In this document: positions 50,247 to 59,630 of the stretch, piece by piece
Numbering within the stretch: the stretch's first letter is position 1
Layout of the letters: each line of letters starts with the position of its first letter
Assembly (NCBI RefSeq): GCF_000974485.1
Contig: NZ_BBOM01000009.1
Coordinates: forward strand, 62,001-126,000
DNA length: 64,000 nucleotides
Source of the DNA: Streptomyces sp. NBRC 109706
GTDB taxonomy: Bacteria > Actinomycetota > Actinomycetes > Streptomycetales > Streptomycetaceae
Direction: 5' to 3'
Made by a program: the position numbers and the translations under genes
Notes under the pieces: generated by a model
Told to the model about the DNA's origin: nothing
What the model saw: only the letters and a program-made list of their open reading frames with translations
Databases searched by the model: none

Positions 50247-51880
50247 GCGACCGTTCCACCATCCGCCGAGGAGGGCTGCTGGCCGGCGCGCTGCTGTTGG
50301 TCGGCACGCTGACCGCCTGCGGCGTCGACGAGGTGCCGACCGGCGAGGGCAGCCGCGTCGCCGGCGGCACCATCGTCTACGGGCACGACCAGGAGCCGCC
50401 CTGCCTCTACGGCGGCTGGATCCAACAGGCTTATCTGTCCCGGCAGTTCCTGGACTCGCTGGTCTCACAGGCCGACGACGGGGAGATCGTGCCCTGGCTG
50501 GCGACCGCCTGGGAGGTCTCCGAGGACCAGCTGACCTGGACGTTCGCGCTGCGGGAAGGGGTGCGGTTCAGCGACGGCACCCCGCTGGACGCGCAGGCGG
50601 TCAGCCGGAACTTCGAGTTCTGGCTCGACGAGCAGGGCAACGGCACGGTCGGGGCCTATCTGGCGGACTACTACGCGTCCAGCCGGGCCGTCGACCCCAC
50701 CACCTTCGAGCTGTCGCTCTCCCAGCCCTACGCACCGCTGCTCTCCGCGCTCTCCCAGGCATACTTCGGCATCCAGTCGCCCACCGCGCTGGCCAGGGGC
50801 CCGGAGGCCAACTGCGAACAGCCGGTCGGCAGCGGCCCGTTCGTGGTGGAGGAGTGGCGACGCGGGGACGGCGTCACCTTCACCAGGAACCCGGACTACC
50901 AGTGGGCGCCGGCCAACGCCCGGCATCAGGGCCCGGCCCATGTGGAGCGGCTGGTCTGGAAGTTCCTGCACGATCCGGTGGCCCGCTACGGCTCGCTGAC
51001 CAGCGGGGAGACCGATGTCATCTATGACGTGCCGACCCCGGAGTGGTCCCGTGCCCAGGAACTGTTCCAGGTCGAGCAGTACATCACCCCGGGACGCCCG
51101 GTATCGCTGGCACTGAACACGGTGAAGGGCCCGTTCACCGACCTCCGGGTACGCCAGGCGTTCGCCCACGCCGGCGATCGGGAGGGCTCGGTGCGCAGCG
51201 CCTTCAACGGGGTGATCCCGTTCGAGGGCAACGGCTCCGTCAGTCAGTCGACCCCCGGCTACGACCCGGACGCCGCAGACGACTACCCCTACGATCCCGA
51301 GCGCGCCAACGCCCTTCTGGACGAAGCCGGTTGGACCGAGTTCAACGAGGACGGCCATCGCGTCAGGGACGGCGAGGAGCTGAAGATCAGGCTGGTCTAC
51401 GGGGCCGGCTACGTCTTCACCCCCGAAGGAGCCACCATGTTGCAGAACCTCCAGGCCCAGGTGAAGGAGGTGGGCTTCCATGTCGAGCTGGTCCCGGCGA
51501 CCCAGGCGGAGATCCTGTCCGGCACCTATGCGGGCCCGGACGCCTATGACGCCTACCCCTCCTACTGGACCAGCCCCACCGCCGGCATCCTCTACATCAC
51601 CTTCCGGCAGAACCTGCCCGACAAGCCCAACAGGTCGAACACGCAGTTCTACAACAACCCGGAGCTGGAGGAGCTGATCCTCCGGGCCAACTCGGCGACC
51701 ACCCGCGCCGAGGCCGACGAACTCTACGGCGCCGCCCAGCAGTTGATCTCCGACGAGGCCGCGACGCTGGGCCTGTACACCCAGACCACTTCGCTGGCCG
51801 TGGCCCGCGACCTCAAGGACGTGTGGATCGAGGACTCGCAGGGCGAGCCCGTCTTCCACGACGCCTACTTCGTCCGGTGA
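50243..51880 (+). CDS. ABC transporter substrate-binding lipoprotein, family 5 (peptide/nickel type)
   Basis: 545 residues, ATGA overlap with ssuD. Signal peptide with lipobox LTAC (Cys26) followed by GVDEVPTGEG. Family 5 landmarks are LATAWEVSEDQLTWTFALRE, VRFSDGTPLDAQAVSRNFEF, VGSGPFVVEEWRRGDGVTF and NPDYQWAP. Family 5 proteins bind peptides, nickel, sugars or other small molecules. The setting inside an SsuE/SsuD/NtaA operon suggests the ligand is a sulfur-containing organic compound, replacing the usual SsuA. This is an uncommon pairing and worth checking. Confidence 0.93.
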   Translation: MSDRSTIRRGGLLAGALLLVGTLTACGVDEVPTGEGSRVAGGTIVYGHDQEPPCLYGGWIQQAYLSRQFLDSLVSQADDGEIVPWLATAWEVSEDQLTWTFALREGVRFSDGTPLDAQAVSRNFEFWLDEQGNGTVGAYLADYYASSRAVDPTTFELSLSQPYAPLLSALSQAYFGIQSPTALARGPEANCEQPVGSGPFVVEEWRRGDGVTFTRNPDYQWAPANARHQGPAHVERLVWKFLHDPVARYGSLTSGETDVIYDVPTPEWSRAQELFQVEQYITPGRPVSLALNTVKGPFTDLRVRQAFAHAGDREGSVRSAFNGVIPFEGNGSVSQSTPGYDPDAADDYPYDPERANALLDEAGWTEFNEDGHRVRDGEELKIRLVYGAGYVFTPEGATMLQNLQAQVKEVGFHVELVPATQAEILSGTYAGPDAYDAYPSYWTSPTAGILYITFRQNLPDKPNRSNTQFYNNPELEELILRANSATTRAEADELYGAAQQLISDEAATLGLYTQTTSLAVARDLKDVWIEDSQGEPVFHDAYFVR

Positions 51881-52908
51881 GCGCCGTCCTGCGGCCCGCG
51901 GAGGCCGCCCACGCCCCGGAAACCCCATCAGCCCCACCGGGCGCTCCCGCACCACAGCGCCCCGCCGGCCGCCGGATCGGCCGGATCGCCACCACCGCGC
52001 TCTCCGCGCTGGGCGTGCTCTGGGCGGCCGCGACCGTCACCTTCCTCGCCCAGGTGCTGATGCCGGGCGACCGGGCGACGCTGCTGCTGAACCTCAGCAC
52101 CGGGCAGACCATCGAGCGCACCCCCGAGGAACTGGCGCCCATCAACGAGCGGTTCGGCTTCGACGAGCCGCTGCCCGCCCAGTACCTGGACTATCTGCGC
52201 GGCCTGGTCGGCGGCGATCTGGGCACCTCCTACCAGCAGTTGAAGCCGGTGACCGAGGTCATCTCCGACCAGCTGGCGCCCACCCTGCTGCTGACCTGCG
52301 GCGCGCTGCTGGTGGCCTGGCTGCTCGCGCTCGGCCTGATCCTGTTGACCGCACGACGCGGCCGGGTGCGCTCCGCGCTCGGCTCGGGCTTCGAGGCGCT
52401 GACGGCCAGCCTGCCGCACTACTGGCTGGGCGTGATCCTGCTGGTGGTCTTCGCCGTCGAGCTGCGCTGGTTCCCGGTGGTCGGCGGCTCGGGCCCGGCG
52501 GCCCTGGCGCTGCCGGTGCTGACGCTGGCCGTCCCGCTGGCCGGCTTCCTCGGCCAGGTGACCAGGGACGAGTTCGAACGCACCCTTGACCAGCCGTTCG
52601 TCGTCTCGGCCCGGGCCAGGGGCGTCGGCGATCTGGCGGTGCGGCTGCGCCATGTGCTGCGGCATTCGGTGCTGCCGGCGCTGACCCTCTCCGGCTGGGC
52701 GCTCGGCGCGCTGTTCTCCGGCGCGGTCCTGGTGGAACGGGTCTTCTCCCGGCCAGGGCTCGGCCAGGTGCTGCTCAACGCGGTCAACGCCAGGGACGTG
52801 CCGGTGGTGACCGGGGTGGTGATGGTGGTCGCCCTGGTCTATGTGGTGGCCAACCTGCTGGTCGACCTCGCCTACACCCTGATCGACCCGAGGATGCGTG
52901 ACCGATGA
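51877..52908 (+). CDS. ABC transporter permease, DppB type
   Basis: 343 residues from the GTG at 51877 (GTGA overlap). A Pro/Ala-rich cytosolic head of about 33 residues precedes the first helix (LGVLWAAATVTFLAQVLMPG). Typical DppB text follows: RFGFDEPLPAQYLDYLRGLV, DLGTSYQQLKPVTEVI, and the EAA loop with VVSARARGVGDLAVRLRHVL, ending LVDLAYTLIDPRMRDR. Forms the membrane channel with the DppC-type partner encoded next (ATGA overlap) for uptake of the ligand of the family 5 binding protein. Confidence 0.94.
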   Translation: MSAVLRPAEAAHAPETPSAPPGAPAPQRPAGRRIGRIATTALSALGVLWAAATVTFLAQVLMPGDRATLLLNLSTGQTIERTPEELAPINERFGFDEPLPAQYLDYLRGLVGGDLGTSYQQLKPVTEVISDQLAPTLLLTCGALLVAWLLALGLILLTARRGRVRSALGSGFEALTASLPHYWLGVILLVVFAVELRWFPVVGGSGPAALALPVLTLAVPLAGFLGQVTRDEFERTLDQPFVVSARARGVGDLAVRLRHVLRHSVLPALTLSGWALGALFSGAVLVERVFSRPGLGQVLLNAVNARDVPVVTGVVMVVALVYVVANLLVDLAYTLIDPRMRDR

Positions 52909-53792
52909 GTACCACCCTTTCCGGCCCGTCCGTCCTTTCCGGGCCGGCGCCGGTGACGGAGACAACGCCGGTCCTGACCCGGCTGCGGGCGATCGGCCCG
53001 GTGAACGCGCTCTGCCTCGCCGTGGTGCTGTTCTTCGCGGTGGCGGCGCTCTGGCCGAGCCTGCTGGCGCCCGGCGATCCCCTGGCCGTCGATATCCAAC
53101 GGGCCGCTCAACCGCCCTCCTGGGACCATGTTCTGGGCACGGACCAGTCGGGGCGTGACCTCTATACCCGGATCGTGCACGGTGCCCGTCCCTCGTTGCT
53201 GATCGGTCTCGGCGCCACGGCGCTGGGCCTGTCACTCGCCGTGGTGCTGGGCCTGCTGGCCGGGCTCGGTGGCCGGCTAGTGGATCTGGTGATCGGCCGG
53301 CTCCTCGAAGTGGCCTTCGCCTTCCCGGTGTTGCTGCTGGCGCTGCTGCTGGTCGCGGTGCGGGGCCCGTCCGTGTCGACGCTGGTGATCGCCGTCGGCG
53401 TCGGCTCGGCGCCCGGCTATGCCCGGATGGTTCGGGGCCAGGTGCTGGCGGTGCGGGGCCAGCCCTATGTGGAGGCGGCACACGCGCTGGGACACCGTCC
53501 GACACGGGTGGTGGTCCGGCAGGTGCTGCCCAACGCGCTCCGTCCGCTGCTGGCGATGTTCACCCTGGGCGTCGGCCAGTCCATCGTCTGGGCCTCGGGG
53601 CTCGCCTTCCTCGGCCTGGGCGTCGCCCCGCCCTCGCCGGAGTGGGGCGCGCTGTTGGAGGGCGGGCGGCTCTATGTGACCACGTCCTGGTGGATCGAGG
53701 TGATGCCGGGGCTGGCCATCGTGGCGGTCGCGCTCGCGGTGACCACGCTCGGCCGGGCGGTTCGTAAGCGACTCGAAGGAGCACAGGCGTGA
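52905..53792 (+). CDS. ABC transporter permease, DppC type
   Basis: 295 residues, ATGA overlap with the DppB-type gene. First helix NALCLAVVLFFAVAALWPSL, then the typical HVLGTDQSGRDLYTRIVHGA, the EAA loop VEAAHALGHRPTRVVVRQVL, and GLAFLGLGVAPPSPEWGALL near the end. These are standard landmarks for the second permease of peptide/nickel importers. Translationally coupled to both neighbours; no other role is indicated. Confidence 0.94.
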   Translation: MSTTLSGPSVLSGPAPVTETTPVLTRLRAIGPVNALCLAVVLFFAVAALWPSLLAPGDPLAVDIQRAAQPPSWDHVLGTDQSGRDLYTRIVHGARPSLLIGLGATALGLSLAVVLGLLAGLGGRLVDLVIGRLLEVAFAFPVLLLALLLVAVRGPSVSTLVIAVGVGSAPGYARMVRGQVLAVRGQPYVEAAHALGHRPTRVVVRQVLPNALRPLLAMFTLGVGQSIVWASGLAFLGLGVAPPSPEWGALLEGGRLYVTTSWWIEVMPGLAIVAVALAVTTLGRAVRKRLEGAQA

Positions 53793-55477
53793 GCAGCACC
53801 GCGACCCGGGCGGCCGACCACCCCCGGGAGAGCGCCGAGACGGCGAAGGACCCGCTGGTCAGGGTCAGAAATCTGCGGATCGGCTTCGACCGCGCCGGCA
53901 CCGTCACCCCGGTGGTCCGGGGCGTCTCCTTCGACATCCGGCCGGGTCGCTGCCTGGCGATCGTCGGCGAGTCCGGCTCGGGCAAGAGCGTGACGGCCCG
54001 CACCCTGGTGGGGCTGACCGGGCCGGGCGCGGTGGTGGAGGCCGACCTGCTGGAGTGGCGGGGCCGGGATCTGCGCGGCCTCTCCGAGCGGCGGTGGCGG
54101 GCGATCAGGGGACGGGAGATCGGCTTTGTCCTCCAGGACGCGCTGGTCTCCCTGGACCAACTCCGCACGGTGGGCGCCGAGGTGGCCGAACCACTGCGCA
54201 CCCACCGGCGCGGGGACCGCCGCTCCCGGCGGGCGCGGGTGCTCGAAGTGCTGGCCGAGGTGGGCGTGCCCGAGCCCGAACTCCGCGCCGCGCAACGCCC
54301 CTACGAGCTGTCCGGGGGCCTGCGGCAACGGGCTCTGATCGCCTCGGCGTTGGCGCTCGACCCGGATCTGGTGATCGCCGACGAGCCCACCACAGCGCTC
54401 GATGCGACCGTGCAGGCCCAGGTGTTGGACGTGCTGGCGGACACGCTGGCACACGGCAGGGCGCTGGTGCTGATCAGCCATGATCTGGCGGTGGTGGCCC
54501 GCCTCGCCGACGAGATCGCGGTGCTCAAGGACGGCGTGATCGTCGAGCAGGGCCCGTCCGACGAGGTACTGCACTCCCCGCAACACCCCTATACCCAGGC
54601 GTTGTTGGACGCTATTCCGACCGCGCACACCCGGGGCACCCGGCTCTCGCCCGAGCCGGGGCGCGCCCCGGCGGCCGCGCCGGGGAGGCGTCCGGGGGGC
54701 GTGGGCCCGCTGCTGACCGCCGATGAGCTGGTGAAGCGGTATCGCGGCCCGGACGAGCGGGTGCGGACGGTGGTGGACCGGGTCTCGTTCGAGCTGCGGC
54801 CGGGCGAGACGCTGGGCATCGTCGGCGAGTCGGGATCGGGCAAGACCACCACGGCCCGGATGGCGCTGGCCCTGCTGGCGCCCGACGAGGGCCGGGTGCT
54901 GCTGGACGGCGCGCCCTGGACGGAGACCAGCCGGGCGCGGCGGCGTCCGCTGCGGCATCGCGTCGGCCTGGTCCCGCAGGATCCGCTCAGCTCGTTCGAC
55001 CCGCGCTGGACGGTCGGCCAGGTGCTGGCCGACGCGGTGGCGACCGATCCCCGTCCGGTGCCGGATGTCCGGGCCCGGAGCGTGGAGTTGCTGGAGCAGG
55101 TGGGGCTCGGTGAACGGCATCTGACGGACCGCCCGTTGCGGCTCTCCGGCGGTCAACGTCAACGGGTCGCGATAGCACGGGCGTTGGCGCCGCGCCCGGA
55201 GCTGCTGGTCTGTGACGAGCCGGTGTCGGCGCTCGATGTCTCGGTGCAGGCACGGGTGTTGGATCTGTTTGCCGATCTCAAGGCGGAACTCGGCGTCGCC
55301 TACCTCTTCATCTCCCACGATCTGGGGGTGATCCACCACGTCAGCGACCGGGTGCTGGTGATGAAGGACGGCCGGGTGGTGGAGGAGGGCCCGGTGGACC
55401 GGATCCTCACCGCGCCGAAGGCCCCCTACACCCGTCAACTCCTGGCCGCGCTACCCCGATTGGAGCCCGTGGCATGA
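53789..55477 (+). CDS. Fused double ABC ATPase (DppD-DppF type)
   Basis: 562 residues from the GTG at 53789. Two complete ATP-binding cassettes in one chain: the first has Walker A GESGSGKS (60-67), signature LSGGLRQRALIA and Walker B LVIADEPTTALD; the second has GESGSGKT (about 348-355), LSGGQRQRVAIA and LLVCDEPVSALD. An Ala/Pro/Gly linker (about residues 285-310) joins them. This replaces separate DppD and DppF proteins and powers uptake through the two permeases. Overlaps by four bases with both neighbours. Confidence 0.95.
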   Translation: MSSTATRAADHPRESAETAKDPLVRVRNLRIGFDRAGTVTPVVRGVSFDIRPGRCLAIVGESGSGKSVTARTLVGLTGPGAVVEADLLEWRGRDLRGLSERRWRAIRGREIGFVLQDALVSLDQLRTVGAEVAEPLRTHRRGDRRSRRARVLEVLAEVGVPEPELRAAQRPYELSGGLRQRALIASALALDPDLVIADEPTTALDATVQAQVLDVLADTLAHGRALVLISHDLAVVARLADEIAVLKDGVIVEQGPSDEVLHSPQHPYTQALLDAIPTAHTRGTRLSPEPGRAPAAAPGRRPGGVGPLLTADELVKRYRGPDERVRTVVDRVSFELRPGETLGIVGESGSGKTTTARMALALLAPDEGRVLLDGAPWTETSRARRRPLRHRVGLVPQDPLSSFDPRWTVGQVLADAVATDPRPVPDVRARSVELLEQVGLGERHLTDRPLRLSGGQRQRVAIARALAPRPELLVCDEPVSALDVSVQARVLDLFADLKAELGVAYLFISHDLGVIHHVSDRVLVMKDGRVVEEGPVDRILTAPKAPYTRQLLAALPRLEPVA

Positions 55478-56895
55478 CCGACCCGACGCGCCGAGGCGGC
55501 GATCCCAAGCAGATCGCCTTCAACCTGTTCGAGATGAACTGCGTCGGCCATATCTCGCACGGGCTGTGGACGCATCCGGAGAACAACCGACACCGGTTCA
55601 ACGAGCTGGACTTCTGGGTGGAGGAGGCCAAGCTGCTGGAGGAGGGCCTGTTCGACGCGGTCTTTCTGGCCGATGTCATCGGCGCCTACGACGGCTACCG
55701 CGACGGCCCCGAGACGGCGCTGCGCGAGTCCGTTCAAATACCGTGCAACGACCCGCTGTTGGTGATCCCGGCGATGGCGGCGGCCACCCGCCGTCTGGGG
55801 TTCGCCGCGACGTTCTCCACCACCTACGAGCCCCCGTTCGCCTTCGCCCGCCGGGCCAGCACCCTGGACCATCTGACGAACGGGCGCTTCGGCTGGAACG
55901 TGGTGACCTCCTATCTGCCCAACGCGGCAAGGAACTTCGGCCTGCCGGACGAGGTCGAGCACGCCACCCGCTACCAGATCGCCGACGAGTACCTGGATGT
56001 CCTCTACAAGCTGTGGGAGGGCTCCTGGGACGAGGACGCGGTGCGCCAGGACCGGGAGCGGCATGTCTACACCGATCCCACCCGGGTGCGGCCGATCAAC
56101 CACGAGGGGCGCTGGTTCCGGGTCGCCGGGCCGCATCTGTCGCAGCCGTCGCCGCAGCGCACCCCGGTGCTCTTCCAGGCCGGCAGTTCCGCGCCCGGGC
56201 GGGCGTTCGCGGGGAAGCACGCGGAGGCGATCTTTGTCGCCGGCCGGGACTTCGCCACCGTGCGGGCCAATGTCGCCGATGTCCGCCGGCAGGCGGCGGA
56301 GCACGGCCGGGATCCCGGGGACGTCAAGGCGTTCGCCATGGCGGTGGTGATCGTGGGCCGCACCCGGGCGGAGGCGGAGCGCAAGGCCGAGGAGTACGAG
56401 CGGTTCTCCCGCGCCGAGGGGTATCTGGCCCACGCCGGTGGCGGCGGCGTCGATCTGGCCGCCTATCCGCCCGAGACGCCGATGTCCGAGGTGCTGGCCG
56501 CCGAGAAGGCGGCGGGCCGGGACCGTTCGCTGCGCACCCGGTTCTACGGGATGGACGGCACGGTCGCGGACGCGCTGCGCGAGGTGACCCGTTTCGACCG
56601 GCCGCCGTTCTTCGCCATCGGCACCCCGACCGAGGTGGCCGACGCGATCGAGCTGTGGGTGCGGGAGACGGATCTGGACGGTTTCAACCTGCGGCAGTTC
56701 CTCACCCCGGGGACCGCCGAGGACTTTGTGGAACTGGTGGTGCCCGAACTGCAGAACCGGGGCCTGTACCGCACCAAGTACGAGGAGGACACGTTGCGCG
56801 AGCGGCTGTTCGGCCCCGGCCGGAACCGGCTGCCCGCCAGCCACCCGGGCGCCCGTTACCGGGGCGGCGCGGGCCTGCCGGCGGCGTTCGGCTGA
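55474..56895 (+). CDS. NtaA/SnaA/DszA-type flavin monooxygenase
   Basis: 473 residues, ATGA overlap. LLM-class flavin-dependent monooxygenase: IAFNLFEMNCVGHISHGLW at the start, DAVFLADVIGAYDGY, STTYEPPFAFARRASTLDHL, GRFGWNVVTSYLPNAARNFG and YLDVLYKLWEGSW are all hallmarks of the NtaA/SnaA/DszA/SoxA group. Members oxidise nitrilotriacetate, pristinamycin precursors, dibenzothiophene sulfone or other sulfones, using FMNH2. In this operon a DszA- or SfnG-like desulfonating step is likeliest. Ends the operon before a strong terminator. Confidence 0.93.
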   Translation: MTDPTRRGGDPKQIAFNLFEMNCVGHISHGLWTHPENNRHRFNELDFWVEEAKLLEEGLFDAVFLADVIGAYDGYRDGPETALRESVQIPCNDPLLVIPAMAAATRRLGFAATFSTTYEPPFAFARRASTLDHLTNGRFGWNVVTSYLPNAARNFGLPDEVEHATRYQIADEYLDVLYKLWEGSWDEDAVRQDRERHVYTDPTRVRPINHEGRWFRVAGPHLSQPSPQRTPVLFQAGSSAPGRAFAGKHAEAIFVAGRDFATVRANVADVRRQAAEHGRDPGDVKAFAMAVVIVGRTRAEAERKAEEYERFSRAEGYLAHAGGGGVDLAAYPPETPMSEVLAAEKAAGRDRSLRTRFYGMDGTVADALREVTRFDRPPFFAIGTPTEVADAIELWVRETDLDGFNLRQFLTPGTAEDFVELVVPELQNRGLYRTKYEEDTLRERLFGPGRNRLPASHPGARYRGGAGLPAAFG

Positions 56896-56965
56896 TCAGG
56901 CTCCTCGGCCGAGCGGGACCTCGGCCGAGCGGGCCCCTCGGCGGGCCGGCTTTCGCAGGGCCGGC

Positions 56966-57004
56966 GGCCCCGCACCCCGGGCGCTCGGCGCGGGGTGCGG
57001 GGCC
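56966..57004. terminator. Perfect 14-bp hairpin terminator
   Basis: Arms 56966-56979 and 56991-57004 pair perfectly around an 11-base loop. It lies between the convergent ends of the sulfur operon and the GH87 gene and probably serves both. Confidence 0.8.
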
Positions 57005-57069
57005 TTCCTGAACGAGAGCCCTGGCGTGGAACGTTCAGGAGTCCTGCCGGGAACGGTCGGCCGGTCCGG

Positions 57070-58956
57070 TCACCACACCGGGTCGGGCCAGACGCCGGTG
57101 CACTCGGGCGGGTCGGCGAACCAGCCGGAGTTGCCCTCGCCCTGGATGATCTCGAAGCCGGCGCCGACGCAGTTGTGGATCGGGTTCTCCTGCGCGATGC
57201 CGGTGGCCACCACGTTGTTGAACGTCATGCTGCCCGGCGACTGGATCTGCAGGGCATAGGTGCCGGTCCTGTCGATGGTGACGTTGTCGAAGGTGATGCC
57301 CCGACTGGCGCCCTCGATCAGATGGATCGCGGCATAGGAGCTGTCCAGCACCTCGGTGTCGGCGATCAGGATGTCGGCGCCCTCGATCGGCTCGTTGAGC
57401 CCCGCGAACCAGATGGCGCCCACGCCGAACTGCCAGTTGTAGTCGTTGTTCCCGGTTCTGATCAGCGTGTTGCGCTCCGCCGTGATATGGCCGTCGACGG
57501 CGGTGCCGTTGCCCGAGTTCACCCCCGGATAGCGGTTGGCGATATGCAGCCCACCACCGTTGGTGATCGATTCTGCCAGCACGTTGTCGGAAAGGGTGAT
57601 ATCCCGACCGCCATAGGTCACGATGTGATTGGCGAGGATCGGCAGGATCACCGTGTTGTGGGTGAACGCGTTGTTCTCGTTGGGGATGTTCTCCGCCCAC
57701 ATCGCCAGCGCGTCGTCCCCGGTGTTGCGGACGAAGGTGTTGGTGACGGTGGAGTTGGTCACCCCCATATGGAAGTTCACGCCATCCGCCGTCTGGTCCA
57801 GAATGCGGCTGTTGCGGATCTCGAAGTTGTCCATCGGGCCGGTCATCCAGGCACCGCACTTGGTGTGCTGCAGCCAGACGTTGTCCACCACCGAATCGGA
57901 CATGGCGCCGCCGATCGCGTTCACCTGGTCCTCGTCGACCCGCTCCTGGATATCGCCGATGATGGCGAAGTCCCGCAGGGTGACATCGCTGCTGCCGCCC
58001 TCGTGCGCGTACTTTCCGTACACGCCCACGGCCTTGGTGCGGTCCACCGGGTCCCGGCCGGTGAGCACGCTGTACCAGGGCCCGGCGCCGCGCAGCGTCA
58101 CCCGGTCCACGATGATGTGGTCGCGCACCTGGAAGGTGCCCTCGGGCAGATAGACCTCACGGCCCTCGGCGGCGCCCGCGTCGACGGCCGCCTGGATCAG
58201 GGCCGTCGCGTCCTCGGCGCCGGTCGGGTCGGCTCCGAAGTCGGCCACCACGTCGATGGCGCCGGACGGCCTGGCGATCGGCGCCGCCACCACCTCGAAG
58301 TCCGCCAGGTCGATGGTGAAGCTGGGCGAGTCCGCCACCGAGGAGACCTGGAGCCGCACCGTGCTACCGGCCGGCAGCGTCTCGCCGAACAGGGTGCGGG
58401 TCTCGTCGTAGAAGTGGTGCGGATTGGTGTCGCTCGGGTTGTTGTTGAACGGGTAACCCCCGTAGTACCAGCCGTACTTGGAGGTCACCGGCAGGCTCTG
58501 CGCCGCCTCGCCGTTCAGCAGCAGATCGATCTCGGCATCCCGTCCGGTGCCCTCGGGGCTGTCCGGCAGGGAGTAGCGGAAGGTCATCGCGTTGGCCGGC
58601 TCGGTGAGCGTGAACTCCACATACTCGCCGACCGCGTCCAGGGTGACGGCCTGTCGGCCGGACGCCTCGGACGGCAGCGTGCCATAGATGCGGTCGGGGC
58701 CGATCAACTCGCCGTCGTAGTCGGCGTTCTCGGCCTCCTGCTCGACGAACGGCACGGTGGCGCCCCGGCCTTCGACATCCAGGGGCGAGACGGCGGGCAC
58801 CGCCGCCGCCGTGGCGCCGGGCGCGCTCCCCACCGTGGCGACCGCCGCGCCGGCGGCGACCAACAACAGGGAGAGCGCTCCGGAGAGGCCGCCAACACGC
58901 GGGCGGCGTCGGGAGGTTGGAGACGGGGACACGGGTCTCTCGGACGTGGAAGTCAC
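57070..58956 (-). CDS. Secreted GH87-type alpha-1,3-glucanase (mycodextranase)
   Basis: 628 residues from the GTG at 58956, with AAGGACC upstream. Signal peptide: basic RRRPRVGG then LSGALSLLLVAAGAAVATVG, with cleavage near ATAAA (about residue 51). A carbohydrate-binding beta domain comes first (VEQEAENADYDG ... YGWYYGGYPFNNNPSDTNPH). A right-handed beta-helix follows (VVADFGADPTG onward), rich in Asn/Thr turns such as VTNTFVRNTGDDALAMWAEN, where the paired Asp residues are probably catalytic. The combination fits GH87 enzymes that cut alpha-1,3-glucan or nigeran of fungal cell walls. Convergent with the sulfur operon. Confidence 0.8.
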   Translation of the reverse strand: MTSTSERPVSPSPTSRRRPRVGGLSGALSLLLVAAGAAVATVGSAPGATAAAVPAVSPLDVEGRGATVPFVEQEAENADYDGELIGPDRIYGTLPSEASGRQAVTLDAVGEYVEFTLTEPANAMTFRYSLPDSPEGTGRDAEIDLLLNGEAAQSLPVTSKYGWYYGGYPFNNNPSDTNPHHFYDETRTLFGETLPAGSTVRLQVSSVADSPSFTIDLADFEVVAAPIARPSGAIDVVADFGADPTGAEDATALIQAAVDAGAAEGREVYLPEGTFQVRDHIIVDRVTLRGAGPWYSVLTGRDPVDRTKAVGVYGKYAHEGGSSDVTLRDFAIIGDIQERVDEDQVNAIGGAMSDSVVDNVWLQHTKCGAWMTGPMDNFEIRNSRILDQTADGVNFHMGVTNSTVTNTFVRNTGDDALAMWAENIPNENNAFTHNTVILPILANHIVTYGGRDITLSDNVLAESITNGGGLHIANRYPGVNSGNGTAVDGHITAERNTLIRTGNNDYNWQFGVGAIWFAGLNEPIEGADILIADTEVLDSSYAAIHLIEGASRGITFDNVTIDRTGTYALQIQSPGSMTFNNVVATGIAQENPIHNCVGAGFEIIQGEGNSGWFADPPECTGVWPDPVW

Positions 58957-59630
58957 AGCCGTCGGGTCCTTGGGTGTGGGGGGGATCGCGGTTGCCGCAG
59001 AGACTAGAAGCGATTGCCGCAGAAAGTCCATGAGCTGACGCAAAATCTCTCGTGATTCACGCAAAAACCCGAGTGGACTCCGGGGTGCCGCACCGAGCCG
59101 CAGCCCCACCCCGCCCCGCCGAGGCACCCCCGCCCGCCCCCGGGCGCCGGCGGCTCACCCCACCCCCCTTCGCCCCGGCTCACGGGCCCCGTGACCCCAT
59201 CGCGCCGGCGCTGGTTCCGCGCCTCTGACGCTCCCCTTTTCGAGCGGGAAAACCGATCAGCTCTTCGAATGCGGAAATCAAAAATACGTTCACGTCGTCA
59301 TCAATTCGATGATGGTGGAGGCGACCGCCATTCACCGGGCGCCGGCGCACCTCGTCGCCAACCGGCCACTTCAGAGCCGTTGCGGAGCGTTGAAAGACCC
59401 CGCGATTCGCCCTCCGGACACCGGAGTTGAGCCGACCGGGCAGCACATAGTCACAACACACCGCCTTTACCATGAGCCCACATACGAAAATCGACCCACC
59501 ACACGAGAAATGTCTTGTACGACTTTCCCGGTTCTGTTGGCGCGCTGCCTCCACTGAGTACGGCGAGAACGGCAAGCGGTCCCCCCTCTCCCCTGCTGCC
59601 CCGTCCCAGCGTCATCACCCAAGGATCACC
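58957..59630. other. Divergent intergenic region GH87/PKS (674 bases)
   Basis: No gene is supported here. The left part holds four short direct repeats reading towards GH87 (see the finding for 58989-59067). A less GC-rich belt (59220-59300 and 59440-59530) probably carries the rightward PKS promoter. AAGGA at 59621-59625 is the PKS ribosome site. Confidence 0.45.
58989..59067 (-). promoter_or_regulatory. Paired direct repeats upstream of the GH87 gene
   Basis: On the minus strand TTTTGCGT occurs twice, 21 bases apart (59059-59066 and 59038-59045), followed by TCTGCCGCAA-type units written on the plus strand as CG(G/A)TTGCCGCAGA at 59011-59023 and 58989-59001, 22 bases apart. All lie 33-111 bases before the GTG. 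Two-turn spacing fits binding of a LacI/MalR-like regulator, as expected for a glucanase gene. Confidence 0.45.

Noticed and set aside
59180..59575. Small open frame (about 131 codons) between GH87 and the PKS
   Set aside because: No plausible ribosome site or homology-like pattern, and it covers the probable PKS promoter region.
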